Positions 1 to 12,600 of a stretch of DNA of 64,000 nucleotides are shown piece by piece. A program made the position numbers and the translations under genes. The stretch comes from Scleropages formosus (taxonomy: Eukaryota > Chordata > Actinopteri > Osteoglossiformes > Osteoglossidae), in assembly GCF_900964775.1 (NCBI RefSeq), contig NC_041814.1, positions 31,926,674 through 31,990,673 of the forward strand, given 5' to 3'. Every line of letters begins with the position of its first letter. Position 1 is the first letter of the stretch. Under the pieces are notes generated by a model, which made no database searches, was not told the origin of the DNA, and saw only the letters and a program-made list of their open reading frames with translations.

Positions 1-1755
1 CTTCTCCCATGTCCCGTAGGAGGTAGGGGACATGTAGTCTGAATGGACCCTGTTCAAAACATCCATTGTGGAAGCAGCCAGGCACAGCTGTGGCCAAAAG
101 CTTGTTGGTGCCAGCCAGGGCGGCAACCCGAGAACCCGCTGGTGGACACTGGTGGTTACGGAAGCTGTCAAGCTGAAGAAGGAGACCTTTAGGGCCTGGT
201 TGGCTCTGGGGACTCCTGACTCAGCAGACAGGTACTGGCAGGCGAGAAAGGCAGCAGCGGCTGCGGTTGCAGAAGCAAAATCCAGGGCATAGGAGGAGTT
301 TGGAGAGGCCATAGAAAACAACCATCGGTTAGCTTCAAAGAGGCCAGCACAGTGGGGAGTCGAGGTAAGGGAAGCAGATGACAGGACTTAAAAAGCTGGT
401 CTAACACTGCTAGGACAACTGTATTCCCCTCAGAGGGCGGTAAATCTGTCACGAAGTCTACCGCTACATGGGACCAAGGTCTGCCTGGAACCGGTAGGGG
501 CTCCAAAAGTCCTGCGAGTTTTAGGTTTGGGGTTCTAGCTTGAGCACATACTTCGCACACCTCCACAAACTCCTGGACATCTTCCCGAAGGGAGGGACAC
601 CAGTATGTCTTGTCGAGCAGGGCCAGAGTTCGTCAACACCCTGGGTGGCCAGCAGTCGAGTAGCAGTGACCTCATCCTAGGAGGAACATACTTCTTGCCT
701 TCAGGGGTGTTGACTGGACTGGGTTCCTCCGTTTGGGCCCTCTGGAGGGCCTGCGCGAACTGCAAACGTACAGGGGCCATGAAGCAGGTGCTGGGCAGGG
801 TGGGCTCAGGTGTGTCTGGAGTCGGGTCCTTGTCATACAGTCGGGACATAGAATTCTTGGAACCAGGGCAGTAATAGACTGAACCTGAACCTGATGAAAA
901 AAATGGCCCAACGGGCTTGTCGAGGGTTGAGCTTGTCGGGCGGTTTTCAGGTACTCCAAGTTTCGGTGGTCCGTAAGGACCAAAAACAGGTGAGCAGCCC
1001 CCTCCAACCAGTGTTCCCACTCCTCCAGCACCAGCTTGATAGCTAACAGTTCCCTGTTACCGATGTCATAATTATGTTTGGCAAGCAACAACTTAGGGGA
1101 GAAATATGCACACAGGTGGAGCTTGGCTGGGGTTCCCTGTCTCCAAAACTGCCCCAACACCCACAGTCGAGGCATCTACCTCAACAACAAAAGGTAGCGA
1201 TGGATCGGGGTGCTTCAGGAACGGAGCGGTTGTAAACCGTAGCTTGAGATCCTGGAAAGCCTCACAGGCCTCCGTCTGCCAAGGGAGCTGGGACCGTTTG
1301 CCCTTGAGGAGAGAGGTGAGGGGTGCAACGAGGCTACTGAATCTGCGAATGAACCGGCGGTAAAAGTTCGCAAACTCCAAAAACCGTCGTAGCGCCCTCA
1401 CGGAGGTTGAACGGGGCCGATCCATCACTGCCTGGACCTTAGCCGGGTCCATTGCCACCCTATCTGGACCAAATATGAAACCCAGGAAAGAAACCCGCTC
1501 TTGGTGAAACAGACATTTTTCCTCCTTCGCAAAGAGGCCATTATCTAGGAAGCGACCGAACACCTGCCTCACGTGGATCACATGGTCTGCCATCGAAGGT
1601 GAGAACACCAGGATGTTGTCTAGGTACATGAGTACAGAATTATTCACCAAATCACCCAGCACGTGATAAACAAAAGCATGGAATAAAGAGGGGATGTTGG
1701 CTAACCCGAAAGGCATAACCAGGTACTCGTAGTGACCTAGGGCAGTGTTAAATGC
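1..1755 (-). mobile_element. Ty3/Gypsy LTR retrotransposon, pol fragment (fossil)
   Basis: Read on the minus strand, this segment carries reverse transcriptase (MPFGLANIPSLFHAF near 1716, then the catalytic-core and connection regions), RNase H ([12 protein letters not shown] near 1130-1170; [21 protein letters not shown] near 1020-1075) and, towards position 1, integrase-type sequence (WSHVAVDFVTDLPP near 430-480). This is the gene order of a Ty3/Gypsy pol. No LTR is visible; the element runs off the left edge and stops inside reverse transcriptase near 1755. It is clearly broken, with several interruptions, and is an old inactive copy. Confidence 0.9.
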
Positions 1756-2467
1756 ATTTCCAGAGTGCTTCTCAGGCGTTTGATCGCTGCTGGGTCCATG
1801 TGTAAGACGGAAACTTCTGCGAGTTCCTGCTCATCTTGAACATCACTGTCCTTTACCCCTATTTTTTTACTCTAGTTAGGGGGAGGTGAAAGGCATGCAC
1901 TCTTTGCACTTGCAGTCTTTGGTGTAACAAAGAGAATGGAAATGGGCCAGTCTAACCAGTGTAAATTTAGAAATATGAGATTTTTCCAGTGCACGGTGGC
2001 AAAGGGCCACTGCTGGTTTCAAACCCAGTCCAACACCATCCAGCTCAGCCCTCACTCTGCAATATGCTATTGGACGTACAGTATATGTGTGCATTATAAC
2101 ATAAATGCAGAGCAGTAAGTAAACATTTTGAAAATAAAAGTGTTTTCTTTACTTCTCAGTAGCTGTGGGTGTTTCTGGTGACCCATAACCACTTTAAGGA
2201 GCATTTGTAGTTGTCCAGATACTGTTGTTTTCCTAGGAGATGTGTGTGTGGCCTGGGCTCATGCCTCCTACATAAGGTAACACGCATGCAGTTGCACATG
2301 ACCTTGAATCATTAATAAATACCTTTTTTTGTGTGCTTTTTCAATGAAAATGCAACATAGTTTGCTGTCATTTTACCCAGCATTTTTTCCACAGTAAGAT
2401 TTGAACATCGACCAACATCCAGCAGTTTGGATGAAGTTTCTCTGTTTTTTAAAGTGTTCAGCTTAGA
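1756..2467. other. Intergenic, no gene seen
   Basis: AT-rich single-copy-looking DNA. I see no exon with family resemblance, no convincing promoter and no complete repeat. Confidence 0.5.
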
Positions 2468-2662
2468 GGGGTGCGGTGGTGCAGTGGGTTGGACTGGGTC
2501 CTGTTCTCCGGTGGGTCTGGGGTTCAAGTCCCGCTTGGCGTGCTGTCCTGAGTGTGTCCCGTCCCCCTCCAGCCTTACGCCCTGTGTTGTCGGGTTAGAC
2601 TCTGGCTCCCTGTGACCCCGTATGGGACAAGCGGTTCAGACAATGTGCGTGTATGTGTGTGT
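2468..2662 (+). repeat. tRNA-derived SINE with (TG)n tail (family 1)
   Basis: The head contains a Pol III A-box-like GGTGCAGTGG and a B-box-like GGTTCAAGTCC, followed by the family body and a short TG-rich tail. The flanks share GTGTTCAGCT on both sides, as expected of target-site duplication. It is one of about 13 copies of this family in the window. Confidence 0.85.
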
Positions 2663-4435
2663 TCAGCTGAATACAGAGGGGCCAAAAACATTGTTTATTT
2701 CCCAGTCTTATTTCGTCATCAGGAATTTGACTTGGTGTTCAGGATCTCAATACGTTTGGAAGTACTGGTACCCCCATTCAGCAGGAAAACAGGTCACTGG
2801 CGAACGTGCTACTTAAAGCTGATTGTCCTAATTAACAACATAAAAATTTCAGTGTCAGGATCACGGTCAGATCTGCCAGTAATTCTTTTGGCACAATCAG
2901 CATCCTCAGAGTCCTCAAACTATGTTCAAATACTGGGAGAATACACAACCCATGTGACGCTCTCAAGCGCTGTGTAAAGCGAACGTACTACGGTATATAG
3001 TGAACTTCACTGAGCCAAAGTGCACACAATGTGCTGCTAAGACATGCTTTTTGCTAAGAGCCCTCCCAGTGTGTTTCCATCACCTCTGTACACAGTTTAG
3101 CATTGGTTTTGTGCCCAAAGACTCCCCTCCCCTCCCACTACACTCACCAGCACACACAGTGACAATGGAAAACCAGGGAAAAGTATCAGTTCATCTTGCA
3201 CTTCCTTTGTGTTGTAGGTGAGATGCCCTCATCTCCTGAGTGTTAATGTCTCTGTTGCTCTTGCACAGCTGGGGAGCTCTGGGGGGTTTCCACCAGTGAG
3301 AGGCTCTAGTCAGTCTTCTTCTGGGCCGGTCCTCAGGTGTTTGTTCTCAAGTTTTCCTTTGCGTAGTTCAGCGCAGGCCAGCACCACGTTAAAGTGTTTC
3401 TTTGTCCATGGACTTCAACTCAGAACATCTATGAGCTCCCTGGTGTTCAGTACAATACGGTACAATAGAGCATAACATCACGTATCCTTATACGGTGAAG
3501 GGCGACTCAGGGCACCTCCAGAGATCAGAGATGAAACAAATGACAGACTGTCACATGTAACAAATAACTAGTAAAGGGGGTGAATGTTTCTCCTTTGGTT
3601 CACTGCAGTAATATTGTTAAACCATAGTCCTGGAACTACGATGGAAGAGCAAAAAAACTTGCCGAGGTGCTGAGTGATGTTGGTCTAGTGAGAGAGAAAA
3701 TGAATGATGAAGCTCATCCATGGATCCCCAAAGGGACCATGAACCACAAGCTAAGAACCTCTAGTAATGACACGTTTGGAGGCAAAGTGTATATTAGATC
3801 TCTAAAAAAACCAATGAAAGGTAACATCCACACATGTGTCACCAAAACAGTTTCTGTACAACGTCGCAGTGCACAGGAGGAGCCACAGGAACCAACATGA
3901 ACATGAGAAAAAAAGATCATTTTAGTGCAAGTGTTACATTATAATGTTAGACAACTGGATCTTCTTCCACAGTTGAACTCTCCACCTTTTGGCTTGATGA
4001 ACGAATGAAGGTAAATGTAAATGTACATCCAGAGTCACGCTGGTTCCTGTTACCTGCTACGATGCACCGTATGGTGCTCAGCGGAAACGATACGCACGGT
4101 AACACTGGCTTCGTGTTAAAGGGAGACGGTGATATCTAAACAGCGAAGCACCGATTTTCCCAACAAGGCAGAACTGTGTGAAAATGGGCTCCCTTCAAAT
4201 CTACGTCTCTCTGGATCTATAGGTGGAAAGAAGGTCACACAATGCCTGCAGAGCACAAACGGAAACACGTCACGTTTCTTTTAATGCACAATTGCTTTTC
4301 ATTTGCTAAATTATGCTGGAGAACAAGATTGTGTGGCATTCAATAAAGGCAAATTAATTGCTTCTGTTTCTCCACATGACAGTATCAGTCCATATATTCG
4401 AGAAAAGTGTTCTGCATTGACAAAGCAAGAGTAAG
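2663..4435. other. Intergenic, no gene seen
   Basis: I found no exon that could be matched to a family. An open frame at 3667-3900 (77 codons) is probably chance. The stretch is unassigned. Confidence 0.4.
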
Positions 4436-4439
4436 AGTT

Positions 4440-4610
4440 TTGGGACAGCAGCTAAGTAGTGGTTTGGACCACAGACTTGTAACTGAAGAACCCAGGTTCA
4501 GATCCCACCTCCTTACTTAAGGGTACTGCAACAGGAGGTGGGATCCGGACCTGTAAAGCTCTGCTTTGAACCACGACACTCCATAGTGGCCCTATAAATA
4601 AATATATAAT
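4440..4610 (+). repeat. Fragment of tRNA-headed SINE (family 2)
   Basis: The text GCAGCTAAGTAGTGGTTTGG followed by a B-box-like GGTTCAGATCCC and GGGTACTGCAACAGGAGG matches the head and body of the second SINE family of this window (better copies at 18962-19157 and 51785-51976). It is decayed. Confidence 0.6.
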
Positions 4611-4942
4611 CATAACGAAACCCATATTTGTACAGCTTGCAGGGTGGGGTGCGGGTGGCGGTTTCTTGCACTTGGGCTCAAAACATGAACCGTCTTCCTG
4701 AGGTGTCGGCTCTGCTCACACTGGTGTTCGCTCTGCAGAGGGAAGGGGTTCAAAGGAACAGGTGGTACCAGGTACCAGAAACAGGTGGACATCCCCCTTT
4801 CCACGAGAACCAGACGTGTCACATTCGTATTGTCTATTCCACTAGCAGTTGTATATACAATATTTGTTCATACCCCACACTGAGCACACATTACACTGAC
4901 CCCTCATATTGTACTCTGCCTTTACTCCACATGGCCTTCCAG

Positions 4943-5311
4943 GGACCACAGTGCACACAGAGGAGCACAGATTAGACCCCAGTGTGGGCGGCACCAGTGC
5001 AGCTGAGGATCAGGAGGATCAGCATCATGTCTCTGATTATGACCCTCGGTATGGTAGGTTTGTTTGTAACTTTGTTTTTCTTACATTTATATATTTAGTG
5101 AGAGAGAGATACAGATACTGACACACAGTTCAATCATAATGCAGTCCGCTGGTTTTTTTTTCTGTTTTTATACAAATAATGTTGTGAAAACTCATGGAGC
5201 AGATGGGTTAGCAGAGAGGAAGGGACATCATTCCAGTTCATTTGGATCTGAACTGAAAACCTGCTGACCACTGATGTCAGATTAATATTCATCATAGGTG
5301 GCGATGGATGA
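4943..5311 (+). pseudogene. Possible cytoplasmic-tail exons of an Ig-type receptor (remnant)
   Basis: An open exon-like block at 4943-5053, preceded by CCTTCCAG and followed by GTAGGT, reads an acidic polar stretch containing EDQEDQHHVSDYDPRYG. Both ends are in phase 1. A second block at 5298, after ATCATAG, would add GGDG and a stop at 5309-5311. Acidic tyrosine-containing tails of this kind occur in CD300/pIgR-like receptors, and such a gene lies next door on the other strand. I saw no transmembrane or Ig exon upstream on the plus strand. This could be a remnant of a neighbouring receptor or chance. Confidence 0.25.
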
Positions 5312-5319
5312 ATTCACTC

Positions 5320-6235
5320 ATGTTCTCTATGGAATTTGATAGGATGCACGTATTTATTTACGTATTTAAACCCTTCTCTGATGAGTACATTTCTGAAAAC
5401 TGGCTCCTGTATGAGGACATGCAGCACGAGAAGACTGTCTTCTCAGCACAGGGTACAAAGAGAGGTGACCAGCTGATGGTTTATTACATTTCATCCAGAA
5501 TTCATGATGTACAGCTGCTATTCTTGAAGGTGTTTAAAGCTCCTTTTGCATCCTGCCTTATGTACACGTGGAAATACGTCCAACCCTCCACTGACACAGT
5601 GTCGTAATGCCAACTTTCCGTTTTGTTTCCTCTTTGCACGACATTACCCCTCTTGTTGTGTGCATCTCATTGTCTTGATATGAACTTGAAAACATCCAGA
5701 GCTAACCTGGCAGTGAGCCGATGAAAATATAGAGTAAAATGGCTCATCTGAGGATATAAAAGTCATTGTTTTCACTGAAAAAGAAATGCTTCCGCCGCCA
5801 GAGTATGGTTTGTTCAATGTTTTGTGCAGATAACCACAGAGCAGCAGTGATGAGGGTTGGTGTTCAGAAGGGATGAGAAAATGATGCGACACTTGGGTGA
5901 TGGCAGTCAGGGTCCTGAGGTTTGTGGTCACAACCTCTTCTTTACTCAACTCACGAGCTGTTTTAGAGAAACACGAGACATATGACCATAAGACACTAGT
6001 TAGTAAATAGTAAACACCTTTTGTTGTACCACAATATTACCTTTCGAAACAGAAATAATTTGGACGTTTGTCTATGTGTGTCTCTCTTACTATGTCCTCA
6101 GATATATATTTCTTTATTCTGTCAATTTGCAGGAACATTCAGTTACTCGGTAACTCAGTACAGTTCAGTTATTATAATAATGCAAAGATCATTAAACTGA
6201 ATCGATCAAAATGGCTCAGTTCTCACTCAGTGTTA
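5320..6235. other. Intergenic, no gene seen
   Basis: Two open frames (5308-5607 plus, 5644-5949 minus) show no recognisable domain or convincing splice sites. I treat the stretch as noncoding. Confidence 0.4.
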
Positions 6236-6239
6236 TTAA

Positions 6240-6485
6240 CGGCTTGTCCAACTTATGTCTGCAGCATCCCAGAGCCTGTCTAACCTGACATGGGATGCCA
6301 GTCCATTGCCAGATAGACACACACATGTCCGTGGACTGTGGGAGGAAACCAGAGCACCCACAGGAAAACCATTGCAAATATGGAGAGATGAAACAAACTG
6401 CACAGAATGAGGTGGGTGCCAACCTACACCCACACAACCCAAGAGTTGTGATAGAGCATCATGCGCTGCACCACTGTGCTCCTCC
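6240..6485 (+). repeat. Dispersed repeat (family 3), with GGACTGTGGGAGGAAACC core
   Basis: The core GGACTGTGGGAGGAAACC followed by AGAGCACCCACAGGAAAAC is shared with copies at 13318-13640 and 34100-34300 and an inverted fragment near 18600-18675. It is common in fish genomes as a SINE-like repeat. This copy is decayed. Confidence 0.6.
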
Positions 6486-6622
6486 AGTTATTTCTGGAAT
6501 ATTTCATTCGGTTTGGCTGCAGATGTTCTGTTTTTTTTTTCCCTCAAATCTATCATTTTGTTTAAATTATCTTCCATTTAATAGGAAAACAAACCTTTGA
6601 ATGAATATCACTAGTGTGAAGT

Positions 6623-6628
6623 TTTATT
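6623..6628 (-). terminator. Polyadenylation signal AATAAA of the Ig receptor gene
   Basis: AATAAA on the minus strand lies about 67 bases past the receptor stop codon at 6695-6697, which is the expected spacing for a 3' end and supports that stop as the real end of the gene. Confidence 0.6.
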
Positions 6629-6694
6629 CCTGGTCTCTGGGGGTAAACCGTACCCAAACATGACCACAGTCTGTTTTACCTTATTTACTCCTCT

Positions 6695-9600
6695 CTATGC
6701 CTCTGGTTTCTTGTGAACCACAATGCTGTAAGTCACTTCTTCTCCATGGTCTTTCAGTAACTAAGAGAAAAACAATAAAGCATCACTTCCCATGAAGAGC
6801 AGAGTCTCATATTGCACTTAAGTGTCAGAAGTTAAAGTGTCACCCTTCTCTGGGGACAGGGACAGCACAGAGCACTTACAGTGCGGCTCCATCTCTTCTC
6901 TTCATCTCCGTTCGCAGTCTGTGTTTCCTCTGGAAGATGAGGCAGCATTAAGTATTGCAGAACTGTTACGATCATGTAAAAAAGGTTTTGTGCATTTCAT
7001 ATTCTTAACTGCGGGTTTCCTCACTGGGTTTGTTCCGCAGGAAGCGGAGCGTCGTGACAAAAGCCACCGAGAGGACAAAAAGAAGGGAGACTAACGGCAG
7101 AACGATGAACAGTGTGGACGGGCTGGAAAGAAGATGGTTTACCACAAGTTAGCTTTACCACAAATTACAAGAGAATTTTGACAAAAATCACTGAGAACTG
7201 ATTTCATCATGTTCATAATTTCCTGAATGTCTCATTAATTGTTTTGTTATATAATAAATATGAGCTTACCAGTTTTGTGTTGAGGAGACACCAGTTTCTG
7301 GACAGTGAAATAGGGAAACTTGAGGACCAAAGTCAGGAAGAATATCCAAAAATGAGCACAAAATAGAAATATTACAGGGGTGTATGGGGTAAGTGACCAC
7401 TGGACACATGACATTCCTGCAGGTCACACAGGTATAAGAAGAAGAAGGCACTCATAAGACTAAAGGTCAATAAAGCTTTATGGATTTTATATCTCATAAC
7501 ACAAAGCTTATTTTAAGTCAGAATAAATAAATGTCCACTTCAGAAATCACAGCTCCCCTTAATGGCCCACAGTAAAATTGAATAGAATATGTTTGGATGC
7601 TAAGTCAACTGCAATAAGTAGTTGCCCTTGGTGTTGGTTGTGTGCTGCCTCCTGGGGCATTTTGGGAAGCCCATGTGGAGCCAATAAACAGGGAGGAGAG
7701 TGGAAGGGCTAATGGTCGGCCAAGTGGGGTATGCTTCAGTTCTGGTGTTGTGATCTTGTATTTCCTGAGGTGTTGTTTTAAACAGAGCATTCCTGGTACT
7801 CACACAGTTAATAGTTTATGGAGATCTTGACTATGTACCCTGTTATCATAGGTATCACTACAATATTGTGGAATGGAAGTTCAGAAATGCACACGAAATC
7901 AAATGTTTTATAGGCTACAAAGTTAAAAGTGTATTTCCAGCACTCTATCCTCACCACTGTATTGTCTTGCTGTGTATTTCCTTGTCCTGCACTGCTTTGT
8001 TCTGCAAAGTTCCTACCTTATATCTTAAACATAGGCAAGGGTCAGGCGAGGAGCGAACATCATCCAAAGGGGCTTGCAGAATCAAAGTCAGAAAAGTCAG
8101 GCCATGGATCAAAGAATCAAGAGAACGAACACAGGAGGTGTAACAAACAAAGCAGAGAAAGAGAATGGCAGTTGCTCTAGAAAGAGGTTCCAAAGGGAAG
8201 AGCTTCTGGGGCACTTTTTTATCCAGTGTTCCCCGATGAGTTGCAGGTGGTGTTGATGGACCGGCAGATGTGACAGTACCCCCCCACAGGTAGCACCTAC
8301 TGCCCTACGCCAGGAAGCAGGCCGGCCCGAGGTGGAAGATGCCAGCTTCTCCAGATGGTCCCTGTGGAAGGCCGCTATCAGGTGAGGGTCCAGAATGTCC
8401 TGGGCATTCACCCAAGCCCCTTCCTCTGGGCCATACCCCTCCCAGTCAGCCAGATAATGTAATCATCCACGTCGCTGATGGGAGTCTAGCAAGCACTGGA
8501 TGGAGTATACCGTCTCCCGATCAACCTGAACCGGAAGAGACAGAGTGGCCGAGAAGGCCGACTGGAGGAGAGAGGTGCTACAAGGATTAAAGAGTGACAT
8601 ATGGAACATGAGATGCACCCGCATGTCCGTAGGCAGTTTCAGACGGTACGTTACCGGTGTGACCTCGCGCAGGACTTTGTACGAGCCATTGAACCAGGGA
8701 CTCAGTTTCTTTGAAGGCAGCCACAGCCTGAGGTCCCGGATAGAGAGCTAGACACGTTGTATGGCACGAAGGACAGGGTCCGGCGATGGCAATCGGCCTG
8801 CCTCTTCTACCAGTTGGCGCTGCACCGGAGATGGTCCCGCACGGACCACCATGTCTCAGCACTGCCCCGGTGCCACCCATTCGCCGCAGGTACCTGGCTC
8901 GGAGGGGTATGCCATGGAAACACAGCGGGCTGATACCCCAGCACACACTGAAAGGGGGACCGCGCTGTGGCCATGGGGGTTAGAGCATTGTGGGCGTACT
9001 CTGCCCAGAGCAGGTACTGTATCCAGTGATGATGGTTCTGTGCACAGTACGTGCATAGGTATCGGGCAAGGTCTTGTTGTAACCTTTCTGCTTGGCTGTT
9101 TGCTTGAGGGTGGTATCTGAAGGTAAGGCTCACCTGTACCTCAGTCACGCCCAGAATGCTTTCCATAGCCAAGACGTGAACTGGGGTCCCCTGTCAGAGA
9201 CAATATCATCAGGTATGCTGAATAACTGGAACACCTGGTGGAAGAGCACCTCAGCCATCTCCAAGGCGGTTGGCAGCTTAGGGAGAGGAATCAACCAGCA
9301 GGCCTTTGAGAACCAGTCTATTATAGTAAGAATCACGGTCTTACCATCCAAGAAGGGGAGCTCCACCAAGGAGTTAATTGCCACATGGGACCATGGACAG
9401 GATGGAGCAGCTAGAAGTTCTACAAGCCTGGCAGGTTTCAGGGTCAGGGTCCTGCCTGAGCACAGATGGGGCAGGCCTCCACATAGTCCTTGACGTCGTC
9501 TGCCATGGTAGGCCACCAGAAACGCCTCTCTACTAGGGAGAGAGTTTGTCTTACCCCAGGATGGGTGCTCCGGTGCTGGCTCAGGATCGTGTATCCTGGA

Positions 9601-12600
9601 GTGGGCATCTGCCTACCAAAACATCTCCTGCGCTTTCCAGTCCCTCACAAGCGAGATCCTGCGTCGTCACTCCGGAAAGGTATGATGAGTCGCCGGAGCA
9701 TTGTCAAGGATTCTTGATGCACTGTGAGCTGGTGTTCTCCTGCTCCCCACATATGTATCTGACTAAAGAGGCTAAGATCGCGTATCTGGTGGCACTGCTC
9801 ACCGGCCCAGCACATAAGTGGGTGATGGGCGGTAGGGGCCGGCGCCAGCAGACCACCTACACCAACTTCCGAAAAAGTTCTAGGAGTTGTTCGGTCATAT
9901 GCACGCCGCCCATGTTGTCAGTGATCATCTCCTGGGCATAAGACAGGGTACCCATACAGTGGCCAAGTACGCTCTGGAATTCCGGACACTTGCAGAACAG
10001 AGCAGGTGAGATACAGCGCCCCTTCTGGCCTGCTTCAGGAATGGACTCCAACTCAGGCTACAGATTGAGCTGGCCTATGAGGGGAGGAGTGGACATTCGA
10101 TTGTCTTGTGCAGATAGCAGTGAACCTGGACAGCCTCGCCTGGGTACAGGCTTCCGCTCCAGTCTTCACATCCCAGGAAGGAAACTAGGAACCTCAGCCA
10201 CTCTGGCAAGGGAGGTTGGACCCAGAGGAGTGACAGTGACGCCCCCACACACAACCACAGGTGAGCCCTGGGGCCCGGCCAGGACAGCTCATAGTGCCTA
10301 TACACATAGCATGGGGTGGGATTCATCTGGACACCAGAGCCATGGTCGACTTGGACTTGGGGGCCACGGGCTGTTTCATGGACAGTAGGTCCGCGCAGAT
10401 GAACAACATCCCGGGCTGGCTCTGTAATTGCAAGCTCTGGATTAGCACCCTGGATGGCCAAGCCCTGGACTCGGGAGTGGTTGACAAGTGTACAGAGACC
10501 CTTCAGGTAACCATCGGAGAGTGTCACCATGAGGACCTGGTGTTTTTCCTGATTCAGTCTCCAGACACCCCCATTATCCTTGGTTTTCCCTGGCTGGTCC
10601 AACACAACCAGGTGTTTCTAGAGGAGTACGGGAGAACTGTTGTCCTGGGTAGACCAGTGTACGTGGTTCTGTCTGCAGCTCCCTTGTCGCGCCACGTCAG
10701 AAGAGGGAGTGGCCGGCCTTCCCCAGTGGAGGTTCCTTAGGAGTACTGGGATCTCCAGGAGGTTTTTAGCATGGCCCGGGGTGCGGAGCTTCCCCCGCAC
10801 TAGCCCTGGGATTGTGCAATTGATCTCCTGCCCAGACCACACCACCCCAGGGCCGTGTGTATCCCTTGTCCCTTCCCGAGCAGAAAGCAATGCAGGAATA
10901 CATCACGGAAGCCTTGAGCTCTGGAATCATTAGGCCATCCATGTGCCCCGCTTCCGCAGAGTTCTTCTTCATCAACAAGAAGGACGGGGCCCTGCGCCTA
11001 TGCATTCACTATCGGGGGTTGAATGCTGTCACCATCAAATATCCACATCCATTACCCCTCATCACTGCGGCACTGAAGGATCACGGCGCCACAGTCAGGA
11101 GCTCCGGGCAATCAAGCTGGCACTGGAGGAATTGCGGCACTGCCTTGAGGGAGCGGCCCACCCGCTCCTGGTGTTGAAGGACCCCTGGAACCTCCAGTAC
11201 CTGGAAAAGGCCTGTCGGCTGAATACTCACCAAGTGCATTGGGCTTTGTTTTTTTACAAAGTTCCAGTTCACGATTTCGTACAGGCCGGGATCCAAGAAC
11301 ACCAAGGCAGAACGGGAAAGAGCAACAGACTCAAGTCCGACGCTCTCAAGGTTTTTATTAAGCCATCGAGATGAGGCAAAAGAGTAGTCAAGGGATCGGT
11401 AAGGGTCAGGTGAGGAGCGAACTTCACCCAAAGGGGCTTGTAGAATCGGAGTCAGAAAAGTCAGGCCATGAATTAAGGAATCGGGAGAACGAACACAGGA
11501 GGCATAGTACACAAAGCAGGGGAAGAGAAAGGCAGTTACTCCAGGAAGAGGTTCTGTAGGGAAGAGCTTCCAGGCTGCCTTTTTATTCAGTGTTCCCCTG
11601 ATGAGCTGCAGATGGTGCTGATGGACCAGCAGGTGTGACAATAGTATTTATTATTATATTTTAATTTTTTTTTTTACTGCATCTATTGTTTTGTTAATTA
11701 CTGTACTGTCTTGTGCTGTTTATGTGCACATTATGTAGTTTGTGTAGGAAACTCTGTGTTGTTTTTTATTTGGTACCAGGGTCCTGGAGGAACGTTGTTT
11801 TGTTTCACTGTGTTACCATACCAGCTGTATATGGTTCAAATGACAATAATGCTACTTGACTTGACTCTAACTACTGTGCTACCAGCTGTCCCAGTGTAAC
11901 ATTATATTATATTGTTATAACATTATATAAATATGTAACACAAAACACAAAGGCACAAAATTATTGACCCCAGGTACATCAGGTGTAAAATGTATGTATG
12001 ATTTACAGTACACTGCACATGTAAAAATGGTTCTGATGTATTTCTAGAGTGGTAAAATATACAAGCGCTTGAGAGCTGGTAGTGCTGGTCCACAAACTCA
12101 AGCCTCCATTATTAAATGTCATAATTAACTTGAGAAGAGATTGGGCATTTACATCAGCACCAAAGGAAACTTACAGTGGTGCAGCTCTTTTCTGAAGAAT
12201 AGGTAACAATGAACTGTTGTTCAACAGTTCATTTTGTAAACAAAAACAAAATGTTAACAGGAAGAGTAAAACCATCTTACCTGCGTTTACTGTTAAATAC
12301 AGAGATGCGGAGTCAACCAATTTACCATCAATCTCCACTCCACACCAGTACCAGTCAATGTCCTTCTCCTGTACGTTCCTCATGGTCACAGTGAAGACCA
12401 GTCGGTCAGGGTCATCAGTGATGGACACGTCACCTTCAGTCTCTGCTAAATCACTGCGTACCATGGTAGTACAGTATGGCCAAGTGTACCCTTTACACCA
12501 GTATTTCACATGGTTTCTGTATTTGTACTCATAGAAACATGGGATGGTGACAGATCCTCCTCCCTCTGCAGAGAACAAGCTCTCAGTCCACAAACCCTGA

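Noticed and set aside
3667-3900. 77-codon plus-strand open frame
   Set aside because: No domain, no splice context and no resemblance to any family I know; consistent with chance.
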